Source: Chitinophaga pinensis (GTDB lineage Bacteria > Bacteroidota > Bacteroidia > UKL13-3). From it: a DNA stretch of 64,000 nt. Position numbers and translations under genes: made by a program. Below are positions 35,021 to 42,947 of this stretch, piece after piece. The notes under the pieces are model-generated. The model saw nothing but the letters and a program-made list of their open reading frames with translations, made no database searches and was not told the origin of the DNA. The stretch spans positions 1-64,000 of the forward strand of contig CAMDHZ010000004.1 of the NCBI GenBank assembly GCA_945898275.1, given 5' to 3'. Each line of letters starts with the position of its first letter. The first letter of the stretch is position 1.

Positions 35021-35884
35021 ATGAGGCAGCTTAAAATAAGCAAACAGTTTACAAACCGCGAGAGTAAGTCGTTAGATAAATACCTGAATGAAATAAGTAA
35101 GGTTCCAATGATTGATGCGCAAGAGGAAGTGGAGTTGGCAAGAAGAATCAGGGAGGGCGATCAGGTTGCACTTGAGCGATTGGTAAATGCCAACTTAAGA
35201 TTTGTAGTTTCCGTTTCTAAACAATACCAAAACCAAGGTTTAACTTTAGGAGACCTTATCAACGAAGGTAACCTAGGTTTAATAAAAGCCGCAAAAAGAT
35301 TTGATGAAACCAGAGGTTTCAAATTTATCTCTTACGCTGTATGGTGGATTCGTCAATCTATTCTTCAGGCTTTGGCTGACCAAAGTCGTATTGTGCGCTT
35401 GCCATTGAACAAAGTTGGTTCAATTGGTAGAATTGGAAATACTTCTGCCAAATTAGAGCAAGAATTAGAGCGTGAACCAACGGTGGAAGAAATTGCTGAA
35501 GCAATGGACATTCCTTTACAAGAAGTTGAAAATGCTTTACGTTCTACCGGTCGTCATTTGAGTATAGACGCACCTTTAACTGATGGAGAAGACAATACTT
35601 TGTTGGGTATTTTAGATACCAACGATGAACCTCGTCCAGATGTACAGTTAATCAATGAGTCATTACAAAAAGAAATTAACCGTGTAATCTCAACTCTAAG
35701 CGAAAAAGAACGTGATGTGTTGAAATATTATTATGGTTTAGACGGCGGCCCAGCCCATACTTTAGAAGATATTTCAGAAAAGATTGGTTTGACCCGCGAA
35801 CGTGTACGTCAGATTAAAGAAAAAGCCCTACGTAGATTGCGTAAATCTAGCAAGAGCAAAATTTTAAAAGCGTATTTGGGATAG
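35021..35884 (+). CDS. rpoD: Primary sigma factor RpoD (Bacteroidota short type)
   Basis: The 287-residue product has the phylum's characteristic short housekeeping sigma without region 1.1: region 1.2/2 ([17 protein letters not shown] … [22 protein letters not shown]), region 3 ([18 protein letters not shown]) and region 4 ([21 protein letters not shown] … [18 protein letters not shown]). It reads the TAnnTTTG promoters noted in this window. A strong terminator follows directly. The gene is not linked to dnaG here. Confidence 0.96.
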   Translation: MRQLKISKQFTNRESKSLDKYLNEISKVPMIDAQEEVELARRIREGDQVALERLVNANLRFVVSVSKQYQNQGLTLGDLINEGNLGLIKAAKRFDETRGFKFISYAVWWIRQSILQALADQSRIVRLPLNKVGSIGRIGNTSAKLEQELEREPTVEEIAEAMDIPLQEVENALRSTGRHLSIDAPLTDGEDNTLLGILDTNDEPRPDVQLINESLQKEINRVISTLSEKERDVLKYYYGLDGGPAHTLEDISEKIGLTRERVRQIKEKALRRLRKSSKSKILKAYLG

Positions 35885-35921
35885 ATGTCCATGGTCGATA
35901 GACCATAGTTCATAGCATTTA

Positions 35922-35955
35922 AATGGTCCAGAGTTTACTCTGGATCATTTTTTTT
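35922..35955 (+). terminator. Rho-independent terminator of rpoD
   Basis: An imperfect 11-bp stem around GGTCCAGAG / CTCTGGATC with a TTTA loop is followed by eight T residues (35948-35955). It begins 38 bp after the rpoD stop codon. Just before it, ATGGTC-GATA-GACCAT forms a smaller hairpin (35891-35906). Confidence 0.85.
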
Positions 35956-35983
35956 GTTTATGAAGGCCTGAATTTTTTTATAT

Positions 35984-35995
35984 ATCGTATACGAT
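35984..35995. repeat. Perfect 12-bp palindrome ATCGTATACGAT
   Basis: Lies in the short gap between the rpoD terminator and the convergent nucleotidyltransferase gene end, 30 bp from the latter's stop. It could be a binding site for a dimeric regulator or part of a terminator for the minus-strand gene; no T-run supports the second option. Confidence 0.4.
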
Positions 35996-36024
35996 TTCAG
36001 TGAAATGTAGCAGAATGATACGAA

Positions 36025-36513
36025 TTAAAAGTCACTATTTTTCGGGTTTACAGCTATAATTTTTTTAAGATCCTCTAGGTCTAATAAATCCTTAGGGCGT
36101 CCATTCGCTAGTTTTTCTTCCATTAAATGGTTAATGTGTAAAAATGGGATACTTATGCCATCAATTGTTGCTTTATAGGATAATTGATAACAGTCATCGA
36201 AACTTGTTTGAGGAAATAACTTAAGATAAGTCATAAGGTCTAATTCTAATCCTATTCCTAAATAAATGGTTGTCCAACCTGGAATAAATTCTTGCGTTTC
36301 TATGCTTTTAAAGTCTCCTAGCCCTATATCAGCAAGAGATTTTCTCAATTGAACCCTATTTTCATGGGTATCTTTTATCCAGATGTCTACATCTTGTGTG
36401 ATTCTAGAAATACCATGCAGGATGGCAGCAAATCCACCAACCATGATATAGTGAACGTTATTCTTTGAAAATGTTTTCCAGAGATTTAACAATTCGTCAT
36501 CTAGTATATCCAT
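36025..36513 (-). CDS. DUF6036-type minimal nucleotidyltransferase
   Basis: The 162-residue protein carries the minimal nucleotidyltransferase motif GGFAAILHGISRITQDVDIWI, with the GG and DxD (DVDIW) metal site near residues 22-45. It ends with a short helical region (EEKLANGRPKDLLDLEDL). Such NTases often act with a small partner protein and can be toxin-antitoxin or phage-defence components. Its upstream partner is the 49-residue gene at 36516-36665, 2 bp away. Family assignment is clear, but its target is unknown. Confidence 0.83.
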   Translation of the reverse strand: MDILDDELLNLWKTFSKNNVHYIMVGGFAAILHGISRITQDVDIWIKDTHENRVQLRKSLADIGLGDFKSIETQEFIPGWTTIYLGIGLELDLMTYLKLFPQTSFDDCYQLSYKATIDGISIPFLHINHLMEEKLANGRPKDLLDLEDLKKIIAVNPKNSDF

Positions 36514-36515
36514 TT

Positions 36516-36665
36516 TTATTTTGTTGGTTTGGTAATCTTTGCTTGCTTCAACTTATGAACTATTCGAATCATTCTAATTGCTGATTTATATCGTTCTTCA
36601 TACGAAAGTGATAAACGATATCTAAGTTTTTCTTCTTCAGAAATATTGATTTTCTTTTGAATCAT
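36516..36665 (-). CDS. Small basic protein paired with the nucleotidyltransferase
   Basis: This 49-residue frame starts ATG at 36665 and ends TAA at 36516, 2 bp before the nucleotidyltransferase start. It is highly charged and helical, MIQKKINISEEEKLRYRLSL through SYEERYKSAIRMIR to a Lys-rich tail, so it is probably an adaptor or nucleic-acid-binding partner. The tight spacing and shared strand argue for a real gene although it is short. No family name is assigned. Confidence 0.6.
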   Translation of the reverse strand: MIQKKINISEEEKLRYRLSLSYEERYKSAIRMIRIVHKLKQAKITKPTK

Positions 36666-36787
36666 AATTAACAAATATAATAAAATACACTTCCTAAATT
36701 TTCTAACTATTTTACAACTTCAAGCATGGATAACTATTTTTTTCGGTCTGAACCAAATTTCCTACAATTGAGGTACAATAATAAAAA

Positions 36788-38221
36788 ATGGCATTAAGTA
36801 GATTTTGGAGTTGGATGATTGTGCTAAGCAGTCTGTTTGTATTTTATATGCTGGGAAGTGGTAGGCTTTACTCGCTCAACGGCTTGGTAAATGGTAAGCA
36901 AAACGACCCAGTTTTGGTGAATGAACTATCGGTTCAAACCGCTAACTTAGATACTGCACTTATGACTACTTTGAAAATGCACAAAGGAGAGTTTATGGCA
37001 GGTGAGAATGGAAATTTTTATAAACTCCAAGCCTCTGGGATGATAGAAGTTGCGGCTGGCAAACAAGCCGCAGATGGCATTTTCCCTACCTGTAAAAATA
37101 CCATTATGGATATTTGGCTGCCGCTTATTGGTTACCTCACCTTTTTTTGTGGACTCCTTAATTTGTTAAGTGATTCTAATGCCACTGATAAGTTGGCCAA
37201 AATAATGGCTCCCTTTTTTGCTAAAATATTTCCCGAATTGCCCAAAGAACATCCAGCTTATGGCTTTATGACCATGAACTTTGCGGCTAATTTTCTGGGC
37301 TTAGATAATGCGGCAACTCCTTTTGGATTAAAGGCAATGGAAAGCATGCAAGAACTTAATAAAGAAAAAGAGACTGCCAGCAATAGTCAGATTATGTTTT
37401 TGTGTTTGCATGCGGCTGGCTTAACCCTTATTCCAACTTCAATTATTGGTTACAGAGCGGCTCAAAATGCTGCCAATCCCGCAGATATTATGCTGCCTAC
37501 CATCATTACTTCTTTTGTGGGTACCATTGCCGCATTAGTTTTTGTGAGCATCAAGCAAAAAATAAACCTGCTAAACTTAGTGGTAGTTGGATTTGTAGGT
37601 GGAATCACCGCAATAATTGCGCTGTTATTGGTTTATATTCAAACCCTCACAGGCATTGCCAAGTTGCACTTTACAGGAAACTTAAGCAATGCAGTTTTAT
37701 TGTTTATCATCCTCGCTATTGTGGCCTACAGTATTTATAAAGAGAAGGTATTTAAGGCTAATCAAACTAATATTTTCGAGTCGTTTGTGCATGGTGCTAA
37801 AGACGGTTTTACAACTGGCTTGCGCGTAATGCCTTATATGATTGCTATGTTGGTTGCCTTAAGTATTTTTAGAAATAGCGGTTTAATGCAATTGGCCTTG
37901 GGCGGCATCACTGCGGTTATGGAAGTGTTTGGTGTAGATGCACAAATTATAAATGCCATTCCGGTTGCCATTATGAGGCCCTTTAGTGCCGGCGGCTCCC
38001 GCGGGTTTATGTTAGATGCTATGAAAACTTATGGTGCAGATAGTCTTACAGGTCAATTGGCTTGCTTGTTTCAAGGTGCTGCAGAAACAACTTTCTACGT
38101 GGTTGCCTTATATTTTGGATCAATAAATGTGAAGAATGCAAGATATACCTTAAGCATTATGTTGTTGGTTGATTTGGTTTGTGTATTAGCAGGAATCGCT
38201 GTTATTAAATTGTATTTTTAA
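36788..38221 (+). CDS. Gate-domain membrane protein (fused SpmA/SpmB-like)
   Basis: The 477-residue integral membrane protein contains two nucleoside-recognition/Gate domains, similar to spore maturation proteins A and B fused in one chain. The first has NFLGLDNAATPFGLKAM (about 165-185), the second PFSAGGSRGFMLDAMKTYGADS. Such transporters are found outside spore formers; the solute is unknown. An exact motif copy (36931-36940) reads Val-Gln-Thr in the periplasmic loop after the first helix. The 3' end overlaps the convergent carboxypeptidase gene by 17 bp. Confidence 0.85.
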   Translation: MALSRFWSWMIVLSSLFVFYMLGSGRLYSLNGLVNGKQNDPVLVNELSVQTANLDTALMTTLKMHKGEFMAGENGNFYKLQASGMIEVAAGKQAADGIFPTCKNTIMDIWLPLIGYLTFFCGLLNLLSDSNATDKLAKIMAPFFAKIFPELPKEHPAYGFMTMNFAANFLGLDNAATPFGLKAMESMQELNKEKETASNSQIMFLCLHAAGLTLIPTSIIGYRAAQNAANPADIMLPTIITSFVGTIAALVFVSIKQKINLLNLVVVGFVGGITAIIALLLVYIQTLTGIAKLHFTGNLSNAVLLFIILAIVAYSIYKEKVFKANQTNIFESFVHGAKDGFTTGLRVMPYMIAMLVALSIFRNSGLMQLALGGITAVMEVFGVDAQIINAIPVAIMRPFSAGGSRGFMLDAMKTYGADSLTGQLACLFQGAAETTFYVVALYFGSINVKNARYTLSIMLLVDLVCVLAGIAVIKLYF

Positions 38222-39131
38222 CTGGAATTAACCCGATTTTTCCATTTTCATTAACCACTTGATAGCGGTGTCCCATTAAAATGCTTTCGTTGTGTGGTTC
38301 GTGGCCAGCAGGTATGCCAAAAAGTGCTGGTATTTGCAAACTGGTTGCAGTTTCTAAAATTATTTCGTAAGCGTTTTTTCCAAACAGAATTGCATTGTCT
38401 TTCATATCACTCATATCGCCAACCAAGATGCCTTTTAAGCCATTCAGCGCACCAGCACGTTTTAGGCCTTGCATCATGCGATCTATATGGTATAAATACT
38501 CGTCTAGGTCTTCGAGAAACAAATAGCAATTATCAAGCGCTGGGAAACTGTTTGAACCAAGCATGGAATAAAGCACAGAAAGATTTCCTCCAATAATAGG
38601 AAAGGCCTCAGTTGGTTTTAACTCAAAATTATTGTATGGGTTTGGTTCAAACCAAATGGCTTGCGGCCCATCAAAAAGTGTGTTCTTCAATTGTTGCAAA
38701 CTCTGCGCATGTTGCTTGCTTGCTTGCATGTTTAAAGGCATTGGGCCATGCAGCGAGCAAAGTTGATGCATTTGAAATAGGTGTCCAATTAAAACAGTAA
38801 TATCACTGTAGCCTATAATCCATTTGGGTTGAGCAGACAATGGGCTAAAGTCTATTAGGTCTATCATTCTAATGGTTCCATAGCCGCCTCTTGCACAAAA
38901 AATAGCTTTTATATCGGGGTTTGCAATAAGCTTAGAAAAGGCCATGGCACGGTGCGTATCCGTTCCTGCAAATTGGTTTTCTGCTGCAAATAATTCGGGT
39001 TGAACCAACACCTTTAATCCCCATTCTTGCAATAGTTTTACGGCATCCTCCATTTCATCTTTCGAAACTTTTCGGGCAGTAGCGGCAATGGCAACAGTGT
39101 CGCCTATATGCAGGTATGGTGGAATGATCAT
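38205..39131 (-). CDS. LD-carboxypeptidase, S66 family (LdcA/MccF-like)
   Basis: The enzyme removes D-alanine from muropeptide tetrapeptides in cell-wall recycling, a link to murQ at the other end of the window. The S66 signature is present: FCARGGYGTIRMIDLIDF, the nucleophile Ser in IIGYSDITVLIGH (about residue 105), the Glu region LFLEDLDEYLYHIDRMM and the C-terminal GIPAGHEPHN His. Length 308. Motif copies: one exact at 38644-38653 (Phe-Glu-Pro), a one-mismatch at 38549-38558 and a one-base-centre at 38998-39006, so this gene is unusually rich in them. Confidence 0.9.
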   Translation of the reverse strand: MIIPPYLHIGDTVAIAATARKVSKDEMEDAVKLLQEWGLKVLVQPELFAAENQFAGTDTHRAMAFSKLIANPDIKAIFCARGGYGTIRMIDLIDFSPLSAQPKWIIGYSDITVLIGHLFQMHQLCSLHGPMPLNMQASKQHAQSLQQLKNTLFDGPQAIWFEPNPYNNFELKPTEAFPIIGGNLSVLYSMLGSNSFPALDNCYLFLEDLDEYLYHIDRMMQGLKRAGALNGLKGILVGDMSDMKDNAILFGKNAYEIILETATSLQIPALFGIPAGHEPHNESILMGHRYQVVNENGKIGLIPVKNTI

Positions 39132-39178
39132 TGGGCAAATATATTTAAATCAAGGACTCAAAATAAGTTGGATTAGAA

Positions 39179-39208
39179 TTGATTTTGATATTATCAATCT
39201 TAAATTTG
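39179..39208 (+). promoter_or_regulatory. Promoter TTG-N19-TAAATTTG before the DUF1801-Tag gene
   Basis: TTG at 39179-39181 and TAAATTTG at 39201-39208 fit the Bacteroidota consensus with a 19-bp gap. The predicted start of transcription, near 39214, supports the ATG at 39227 rather than the in-frame start at 39179. Confidence 0.55.
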
Positions 39209-39226
39209 AAACATTTACCTACATCT

Positions 39227-40183
39227 ATGAAAACCGTTGAAGCATACATAAATACTTTCCCTGCATTGGTTCAAACCGAATTAAAAAAAATTAGAAATTT
39301 AATCCTGGCCGAAGTGCCTGAGGCCGAAGAAAGCATAAATTACGGCATGCCAGCTTATAAATACAAGGGCAAACCTTTGGTTTATTTTGCAGGTTATAAG
39401 AACCATATTGGCTTTTATGCAACGCCCCAAGGCCACGAAGCTTTTGCAAAAGAGCTTGCAAAATACAAGCAAGGTAAAGGTTCTGTTCAATTTCCTTTGG
39501 ATCAAATTATACCTTATAAATTAATTGGGCAAATGGTTAAGTTTAAAAAAGCTGTGGCTGATACTGCTCCTACAAAGAAAACCACCCCAAAGAAGGAAGC
39601 TAAAAAAGTAGCGCCAGAAAATAAACCTACTTTAGCCCCAAGCAATTATTGCGAGTTTTCAGCTACTTTAGAAAAAACCCATGTGCACCGTGTTTATCAT
39701 GACCTGGCTTATGGATTTCCTATTCACAATGATGATGAACTTTTCTGCAGATTGGTTTTAGAAATTAACCAGGCCGGACTTAGCTGGACCACCATACTTA
39801 ACAAACAAGAAAATTTTAGAGCTGCATATCATCAGTTTAATATTAAAAAGGTTGCTACCTATAAAGAGAAAGACGTTACAAGGTTGATGGCAGATGCTGG
39901 TATCATTAGAAACCGACTAAAAATTGAGGCGGCCGTTCACAATGCCAATATAATTTTAGGCTTGCAGAAGGAACATGGTTCTTTTGAAAACTGGTTGAAC
40001 CAAAATCATCCAAAAACAAAAGTGGAATGGATGAAATTGTTTAAGAAAACTTTTAAGTTTACTGGTGGTGAAATAGTAAATGAGTTTTTGATGAGTACTG
40101 GTTACTTGCCCGGTGCACATCAATTGAATTGTCCAACCTATAAGAAGTTAGTGAAAGCTAAACCTGCTTTTTTGAAGCAGTAG
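39227..40183 (+). CDS. DUF1801 domain fused to DNA-3-methyladenine glycosylase I
   Basis: The N-terminal 115 residues are a DUF1801 (YdhG-like) domain: TVEAYINTFPALVQTEL, EESINYGMPAYKYKGKPLVYFAGYKNHIGFY, KGSVQFPLDQIIPYKLI. A Lys/Pro-rich linker (TAPTKKTTPKKEAKK) joins it to a Tag domain that begins YHDLAYGFPIHNDDELFCRL and includes EINQAGLSWTTILNKQENFR and MADAGIIRNRLKIEAAVHNA, the family's hallmark helix-hairpin-helix region; the usual N-terminal C-x-W-x4-Y zinc segment is reduced (SNYCEFSAT). The Tag half excises 3-methyladenine. Start at 39227 is supported by the upstream promoter. Confidence 0.86.
   Translation: MKTVEAYINTFPALVQTELKKIRNLILAEVPEAEESINYGMPAYKYKGKPLVYFAGYKNHIGFYATPQGHEAFAKELAKYKQGKGSVQFPLDQIIPYKLIGQMVKFKKAVADTAPTKKTTPKKEAKKVAPENKPTLAPSNYCEFSATLEKTHVHRVYHDLAYGFPIHNDDELFCRLVLEINQAGLSWTTILNKQENFRAAYHQFNIKKVATYKEKDVTRLMADAGIIRNRLKIEAAVHNANIILGLQKEHGSFENWLNQNHPKTKVEWMKLFKKTFKFTGGEIVNEFLMSTGYLPGAHQLNCPTYKKLVKAKPAFLKQ
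39266..39280 (+). repeat. Iterated motif TTGGTTCAAACCGAA
   Basis: Exact 15-mer near the 5' end of the DUF1801-Tag gene, read as Leu-Val-Gln-Thr-Glu. Confidence 0.85.
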
Positions 40184-40189
40184 TTTTAC

Positions 40190-41122
40190 TTACTTTATAT
40201 TCTCAAGCATCACTGCTGTCATCCTATCTAAATCATAATTTGGCTTCCAGCCCCAATCCTCGCGTGCACGAGTATCATCAATTGATTGTGGCCAGCTATC
40301 TGCAATGGCTTGTCTAAAGTCGGGCTGATAAGAAATACTAAAAGCAGGAATATGTTTGCGAATGCTTACGGCAATTTCTTCTGGATTAAAACTAATGCCA
40401 GCCACATTATAAGCACTTCTAATTTTTACCTTTTCAGCTGGGGCTTCCATTAAATCAATGGTAGCGCGAATGGCGTCTTCCATGTACATCATTGGCAAGG
40501 TAGTTTCTGCACTTAAGAAGCATTCATATTTCTGATGTTTTAAGGCCTCATGGTAAATATGAACAGCATAATCTGTTGTGCCACCACCAGGTGCACTTTT
40601 CCAACCAATGAGTCCGGGATACCTGATGCTTCGCACATCTACGCCAAATTTTTGATGGTAGTACTCGCAATACCTTTCGCCTGCTTGCTTGCTAATGCCA
40701 TAAATGGTATTGGGTTCCATTACCGTGTATTGTGGCGTGTGAACACGAGGTGTGGTAGGGCCAAATACGGCTATTGAACTTGGCCAATAAATCTTTTTAA
40801 TTATACCTTCTTTGGCCATATCTAACACATGGAAAAGACCGTTCATGTTAAGGTCCCAAGCAAATTTGGGATTCTTTTCCGCTGTTGCACTAAGAAGGGC
40901 TGCTAAAAGGTAAACCTGAGTAATCTGATGTTTTTTTACAATTTCATGTAATTTTTGAACATCCAAAATATCTAATAATTCAAATGGGGCAATTTGATTT
41001 TCTAGCATTCTAACATCGCTACAAACCACATTATTTTCGCCATAAAATTTCCTCAGGTTTTCTGCTAATTCTAATCCTATTTGTCCGTTTGAACCAATGA
41101 TTAATATTTTGTCTGTTGCCAT
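40190..41122 (-). CDS. tdh: L-threonine 3-dehydrogenase, SDR type
   Basis: A Rossmann-fold SDR enzyme of 310 residues, oxidising L-threonine to 2-amino-3-ketobutyrate. Landmarks are ILIIGSNGQIGLEL (NAD loop), SSIAVFG and YGISKQAGERYCEYYHQKFGVDVRSIRYPGLI (Tyr and Lys of the catalytic YxxxK), and the TDH-specific APGGGTTDYAVHIYHEAL and LSAETTLPMMYMEDAI. It is convergent with the DUF1801-Tag gene (6-bp gap). A one-mismatch motif copy is at 41086-41095, near the gene start. Confidence 0.9.
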   Translation of the reverse strand: MATDKILIIGSNGQIGLELAENLRKFYGENNVVCSDVRMLENQIAPFELLDILDVQKLHEIVKKHQITQVYLLAALLSATAEKNPKFAWDLNMNGLFHVLDMAKEGIIKKIYWPSSIAVFGPTTPRVHTPQYTVMEPNTIYGISKQAGERYCEYYHQKFGVDVRSIRYPGLIGWKSAPGGGTTDYAVHIYHEALKHQKYECFLSAETTLPMMYMEDAIRATIDLMEAPAEKVKIRSAYNVAGISFNPEEIAVSIRKHIPAFSISYQPDFRQAIADSWPQSIDDTRAREDWGWKPNYDLDRMTAVMLENIK

Positions 41123-41189
41123 TTGATTTTAAATTGTGGGGCTAAATTAGAAAAATTACTCGAATGCCAAGTGCTTAAGGCTGCTATTT

Positions 41190-41207
41190 AATTGGTTTGA
41201 ACCAATT
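41190..41207. repeat. Iterated motif with fully symmetrical 8-bp arms, intergenic
   Basis: AATTGGTT-TG-AACCAATT is an inverted repeat with perfect 8-bp arms around a 2-base centre, including the exact core at 41194-41203. It ends at the stop codon of the membrane protein gene and is 68 bp upstream of tdh. It is the second of two exact intergenic copies. Confidence 0.85.
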
Positions 41208-42874
41208 TATTTTAAAATAGACTTATAGCGGCCTCCTAATGAGTGGGGGATGGGTTTTGATAAACTATCATCATCTGCCAAGTAAACTATTTTTGAGGTG
41301 TCAATACCAGTATCTCCCAACCGGTTTTTAAAAGTAAGTGTCCAACCGTGAAAAACTTGAAATTGCTTCGGATTAGTTTTTACCTGTTGAAAAATTTCTT
41401 CTTGCTCTTTACTATAGTCAATTGCACCATTTACAGCGGTTTTCCCTAATATGTACGCATTGGTAAAGCAAAACAAAAGAATTTCCAAACTGATTAATTT
41501 CCAAACAAATTTATTAGGCGTTAGCGTTATGCTATACCTAATAACTGCAAAAAGCATAAGCATAAAGAGCAACCAAAACTGTGGCACATACCTTAGAACC
41601 CAAGCCTCTGGGTTTATAAATATGCTCGTAAAAATTGTAATTATAAAGACCAGATAAACAGTTCTCTCTTTTTTATTTGCTTTATACATTACCCAAAGAA
41701 ACAAAGGAAGAAGAAGGGTAAATATTTCCGCAGAAACTGGCCCAAATGCTGTGAGTTCAGGCATTCCATTTTCATAAGTTTTTAATGGGATTGGGTCAAA
41801 CGGTTTTTTAATTTTTGCTTCATTTGGATTTCTGCTCCAAATGGGTTCAGCATATAGGCTAAAGAAGAAATTGTGAATTGGGTTTTTACCTAGAAAATTG
41901 GCTGGATAAATTGCAGTTCTATTAAAAAATTGTTCATTGCCCTCAGAAACTGGATAGAAAGGATGCCCTTTTTGAACCAAGTTATTAATATATGGGCTTA
42001 GTCCAAGGATGCCATAAGTAAAAATACCCCAAATAAGTCCAATACCAAGTGCTTTAAAAAAAGAAAAATATTTAATGAAAATCAAATAAATTAATCCTGC
42101 AGCAACAAAAATCAAGGCATAAATAGCGCTGGTAAATTTTAGGTTTGCAAGGATTGCAGCAGAAAGTAAGGCTAAAATTCCTAGAAGTCTGTTTTTGTCT
42201 TGAATGAACAAAATTCCAAAAATTGCTGTAAAAGTGCTTAAAGCAGCAACTTGACCATCAGCATAAGTGTTGCCTAAGTTTAATAGCAGAATAGGATTTG
42301 CTGCAGTCACTAAGGCTAATCCCAAGGCAAATAGCGTTTTGTTATTTAAAAGTTTGTTAAAAAGAAATAATGATGTTCCAAGGATGGAAATAATAAGCAT
42401 TAAGTTTATTCCTTTGGCACATTCAATATTGCCGCTTAAGTTGTAAATAAAAGCACCGCCCACCCAAGAGGCAATTGGAAAATGGTTTAGGTATTTTTGG
42501 GAGTAGGATGTTTCAGCCTCTGTTAAAGTTTTATAAAGAGGTTTCCAGCCATCTTTAAGTAAGTACATGGCGTCTTGGTGGTACCAGTTTCCATCGAAAC
42601 TTGTGTCATAAAAGCTGCCAGCCCAATTAAGGCAGAACAAGGCTAATATGAAGGAGAAAAAAAGTAGACTTACAAAAGTGATTTTGCTATTGAGATTTAG
42701 GTAGTTATTGTAAAAAAACCAAGAAATTGAAATCACCCAAGCCAAAATAGGGAAAATGTAAAAAGACTGTATGGAAACCCCTGCCAAAAGCATCAATTGA
42801 GGTACAACAACGATACCTGTATAAAATAGAAACAAGTTGATTCCAGCCACAAAAGCCAGTGAACTAATTTTCAT
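41207..42874 (-). CDS. Large multi-pass membrane protein, probable glycosyltransferase of GT-C type
   Basis: The 555-residue protein has about 12 hydrophobic segments and an early acidic loop (SFYDTSFDGNWYHQDAMYLLKDGWKPLY) with an Asp/Trp/His pattern often seen in GT-C lipid-linked sugar transferases. The C-terminus carries a soluble domain. I cannot name the family. Its paralogue-like neighbour at 46497-48119 has the same size and topology and the same GDIADYHLQDILWAEHYPL-like loop, so both probably work in one glycan or lipid-sugar pathway. Confidence 0.7.
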   Translation of the reverse strand: MKISSLAFVAGINLFLFYTGIVVVPQLMLLAGVSIQSFYIFPILAWVISISWFFYNNYLNLNSKITFVSLLFFSFILALFCLNWAGSFYDTSFDGNWYHQDAMYLLKDGWKPLYKTLTEAETSYSQKYLNHFPIASWVGGAFIYNLSGNIECAKGINLMLIISILGTSLFLFNKLLNNKTLFALGLALVTAANPILLLNLGNTYADGQVAALSTFTAIFGILFIQDKNRLLGILALLSAAILANLKFTSAIYALIFVAAGLIYLIFIKYFSFFKALGIGLIWGIFTYGILGLSPYINNLVQKGHPFYPVSEGNEQFFNRTAIYPANFLGKNPIHNFFFSLYAEPIWSRNPNEAKIKKPFDPIPLKTYENGMPELTAFGPVSAEIFTLLLPLFLWVMYKANKKERTVYLVFIITIFTSIFINPEAWVLRYVPQFWLLFMLMLFAVIRYSITLTPNKFVWKLISLEILLFCFTNAYILGKTAVNGAIDYSKEQEEIFQQVKTNPKQFQVFHGWTLTFKNRLGDTGIDTSKIVYLADDDSLSKPIPHSLGGRYKSILK

Positions 42875-42947
42875 AAGCTACGTGCAAGTAAAGAAAACGA
42901 TTTCTAATTCCCAATAAATTACTAAACTTGCGCTACCAATTTAACTG

